DNA from: Opisthorchis felineus
Lineage: Eukaryota; Platyhelminthes; Trematoda; Opisthorchiida; Opisthorchiidae
Assembly (NCBI GenBank): GCA_004794785.1
Contig: SJOL01004427.1
Location: 132,870 to 196,869, forward strand
Length of the DNA: 64,000 nucleotides
Direction of reading: 5' to 3'
The notes under the pieces are model-generated. The model did no database searches. It worked only from the letters and a program-made list of their open reading frames with translations, and had not been told where the DNA came from. Below, piece after piece: positions 62,401 through 64,000 of this stretch (its first letter is position 1; every line of letters starts with the position of its first letter). The position numbers were made by a program, and so were the translations under genes.

Positions 62401-64000
62401 AACCGCTATATTCTAAAAACCAGCTATAAGCAGCTTCCAACTAAGAGAAAATAGGTTTCCTCTGGGTAGCTTAATTTCAAAAAATTCGCCTCAAATAAGC
62501 TTTTCTTATCAAGCATAATGCAAAGCAATTCGAGATATTCTAGAAGGCAGCTCATCTCCATGCATGAGATAACCGGAGTAGACCAAAGTAGGTAAGTGAG
62601 CACCGAGGTTTGTTTCATGTTTTAGACCAATATAAAGCAAAACCATCGAGGCATAAAGTAATCAGTAAGAATTGTTCTTGACGGGTAGATTGGAAAATCT
62701 GTTAAGTCAACTTTCGAGAGAGTAGTTACACTGAGACAGTGATTTTAAACCTTTTCTACAAAACTGGCTCTTTTACAGTTAGCACAAAGTGCCCGTTATT
62801 TAATTTTTACCAAAGCAATGTATCGCGCTCATATACAGTGGCTCAAGCTATGTGATGCACACTAGATCATCAGTGATGGGAATAGTATCATAACGTGCAC
62901 AGTGACAGCCACCCAACACATAAATGCGACCACTTGTTTTGTAATCATCAAGGTTTACCAACCCCACCGATTATGATACTCAAGTGAACAGGGTGTGGTA
63001 ATCTCCAGTGCATTACTGCTTACTTGCAGACAGCTATGCGTAGCACGTTTTCTAATCCATATGATGCAGTAAAATGGTCAATGCTGGTAAGCCTTGTACT
63101 CCCTAAATTTACCCTCGGCTTTAGATATCCTCAAATTGGGAATTGTTGTTCCAAGAACTACTTACCAGCTCCGTGTGACAGTAGTTTGCAACGCCTCTTA
63201 GAGGGTATCACATCGGAAAAAATCGTTATGTCCGTAAACTATCGAAACGGAGGTTACTGTTACTTTGGCATCCTATTTTTAAAGGGCAGTCATATATGGT
63301 AGATGAAGTTTTTGCACGGAATTAAAGAAGCGATTTCTGTTCTTGTTTGGAGAACTAAACTTAACATTTTTAACCATATCAGATTTTCCACTGGATGATG
63401 CAGCCCATTTTGTCGTCTTTTTGGCATAATCCCTTGTTTTATGAGTCACTACAATGTATCCATAAGGAAGTTTTATACTTACTACGCATGACCTGAAGGA
63501 TTTGTTCGACAAAATGGCTGGCCAGCAAACTTGGGCATATTATGTGAATCAGTGGAGAACGCTGCCTGTATTTCTTCCACAACAACAGAGCGCTATTCCC
63601 GGAAATGAAGGGTTTTCGATTTTTCTCTTACTTTCCCGTTCTCTAAAGTAATAGAACAGACCAAATTCGATTCTTACTTTACTACTGCAAATATCTTGCG
63701 CACGACTAGTTGCGGACACTGTTCGCAGTTTTCGAAATTATTTTCTTTATCCAAGCGGCATCACATCGAAATCGTAAAAATTCTTGATGAAGCGTCTTTC
63801 GTTCGGTTTGGAAATGTTTCAATGAATAAGCTTCAAGTCACACGCATTGTAGATTATTTGATACACCATGGTGTCAAGTCCAGAGGCATTACCGTGTGTG
63901 AACTTTTGATATAAGCTACTTTTCCACACTCAGTAGTGTATTTTTGTCCAACGTCCAAAGTACTTAATTGGTCCGTTAGTGAGGGTCAACGACAGAGACA
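59471..64000. other. Window end, probably MIB intron
   Basis: No known family was recognised. One open segment with a consensus donor at 61140-61323 (minus) is reported as a finding only. Confidence 0.4.

Noticed and set aside
1..64000. CRISPR arrays, bacterial operons or phage genes
   Set aside because: No regularly spaced identical repeats with unique spacers, no gene-dense strands, and clear spliced exons with animal repeats instead.

Overview
This window looks like non-coding-rich animal nuclear DNA, most likely from a flatworm (Platyhelminthes). A digenean trematode such as a liver fluke is my best guess, made from the style of its repeats and not from any species-specific marker. Reading frames are short and broken, clear exons have GT/AG splice sites, and most recognisable sequence is old mobile DNA: Penelope-like and RTE-like retroelements, tRNA-derived SINEs and hammerhead-ribozyme repeats. 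Nothing suggests a bacterial or phage origin.

One gene can be named. Two minus-strand exons encode consecutive ankyrin repeats of a Mind bomb E3 ubiquitin ligase (MIB1-like): 56245 down to 55793, then 2393 down to 2242. The first ends in PSLQ and the second begins in DCDGDTPLHDA, and these are adjacent in the MIB ankyrin array. The reading phase is preserved, so about 53.4 kb of the window (2394-55792) is one intron. A third, weaker exon candidate at 58548-58626 could be part of the REP domain that precedes the ankyrin repeats. The remaining N-terminal exons and the C-terminal RING exons were not found and probably lie outside.

The intron layout, low to high coordinate, is as follows. There is a fold-back element at 3.2-4.0 kb, a LINE-like 3' end at 6.1-6.4 kb, and hammerhead repeats at 6.7-7.0, 8.3-8.5, 10.8-11.0 and 15.75-16.26 kb. 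SINE family B starts at 17.1 kb. A Penelope-like element with a GIY-YIG endonuclease ORF lies at 23.6-24.8 kb and a decayed sister copy at 36.8-37.6 kb. SINE family A is at 25.9 and 45.1 kb, an RTE-type 3' tail at 27.1 kb, a head-to-head SINE B pair at 29.2-29.6 kb, and SINE family C at 31.4 and 42.7 kb. A 40-bp tandem repeat sits at 40.5 kb, more hammerhead repeats at 41.9 and 53.8-54.1 kb, and further SINE B copies at 46-53 kb. Upstream of the ankyrin exon, an RTE-like fragment lies at 58.9-59.5 kb.

The most interesting system is the hammerhead repeat family. Its monomer is about 300 bp and carries a type I hammerhead motif with a palindromic, loop-free stem III. One copy is a circularly permuted single monomer, and one locus carries 101-bp inverted arms differing at one position. 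This resembles retrozymes, or the ribozyme-bearing terminal repeats of Penelope-like elements, that spread through circular or tandem RNA. All copies here have a damaged catalytic core, so they look like relics. Long stretches remain in which I recognise nothing.
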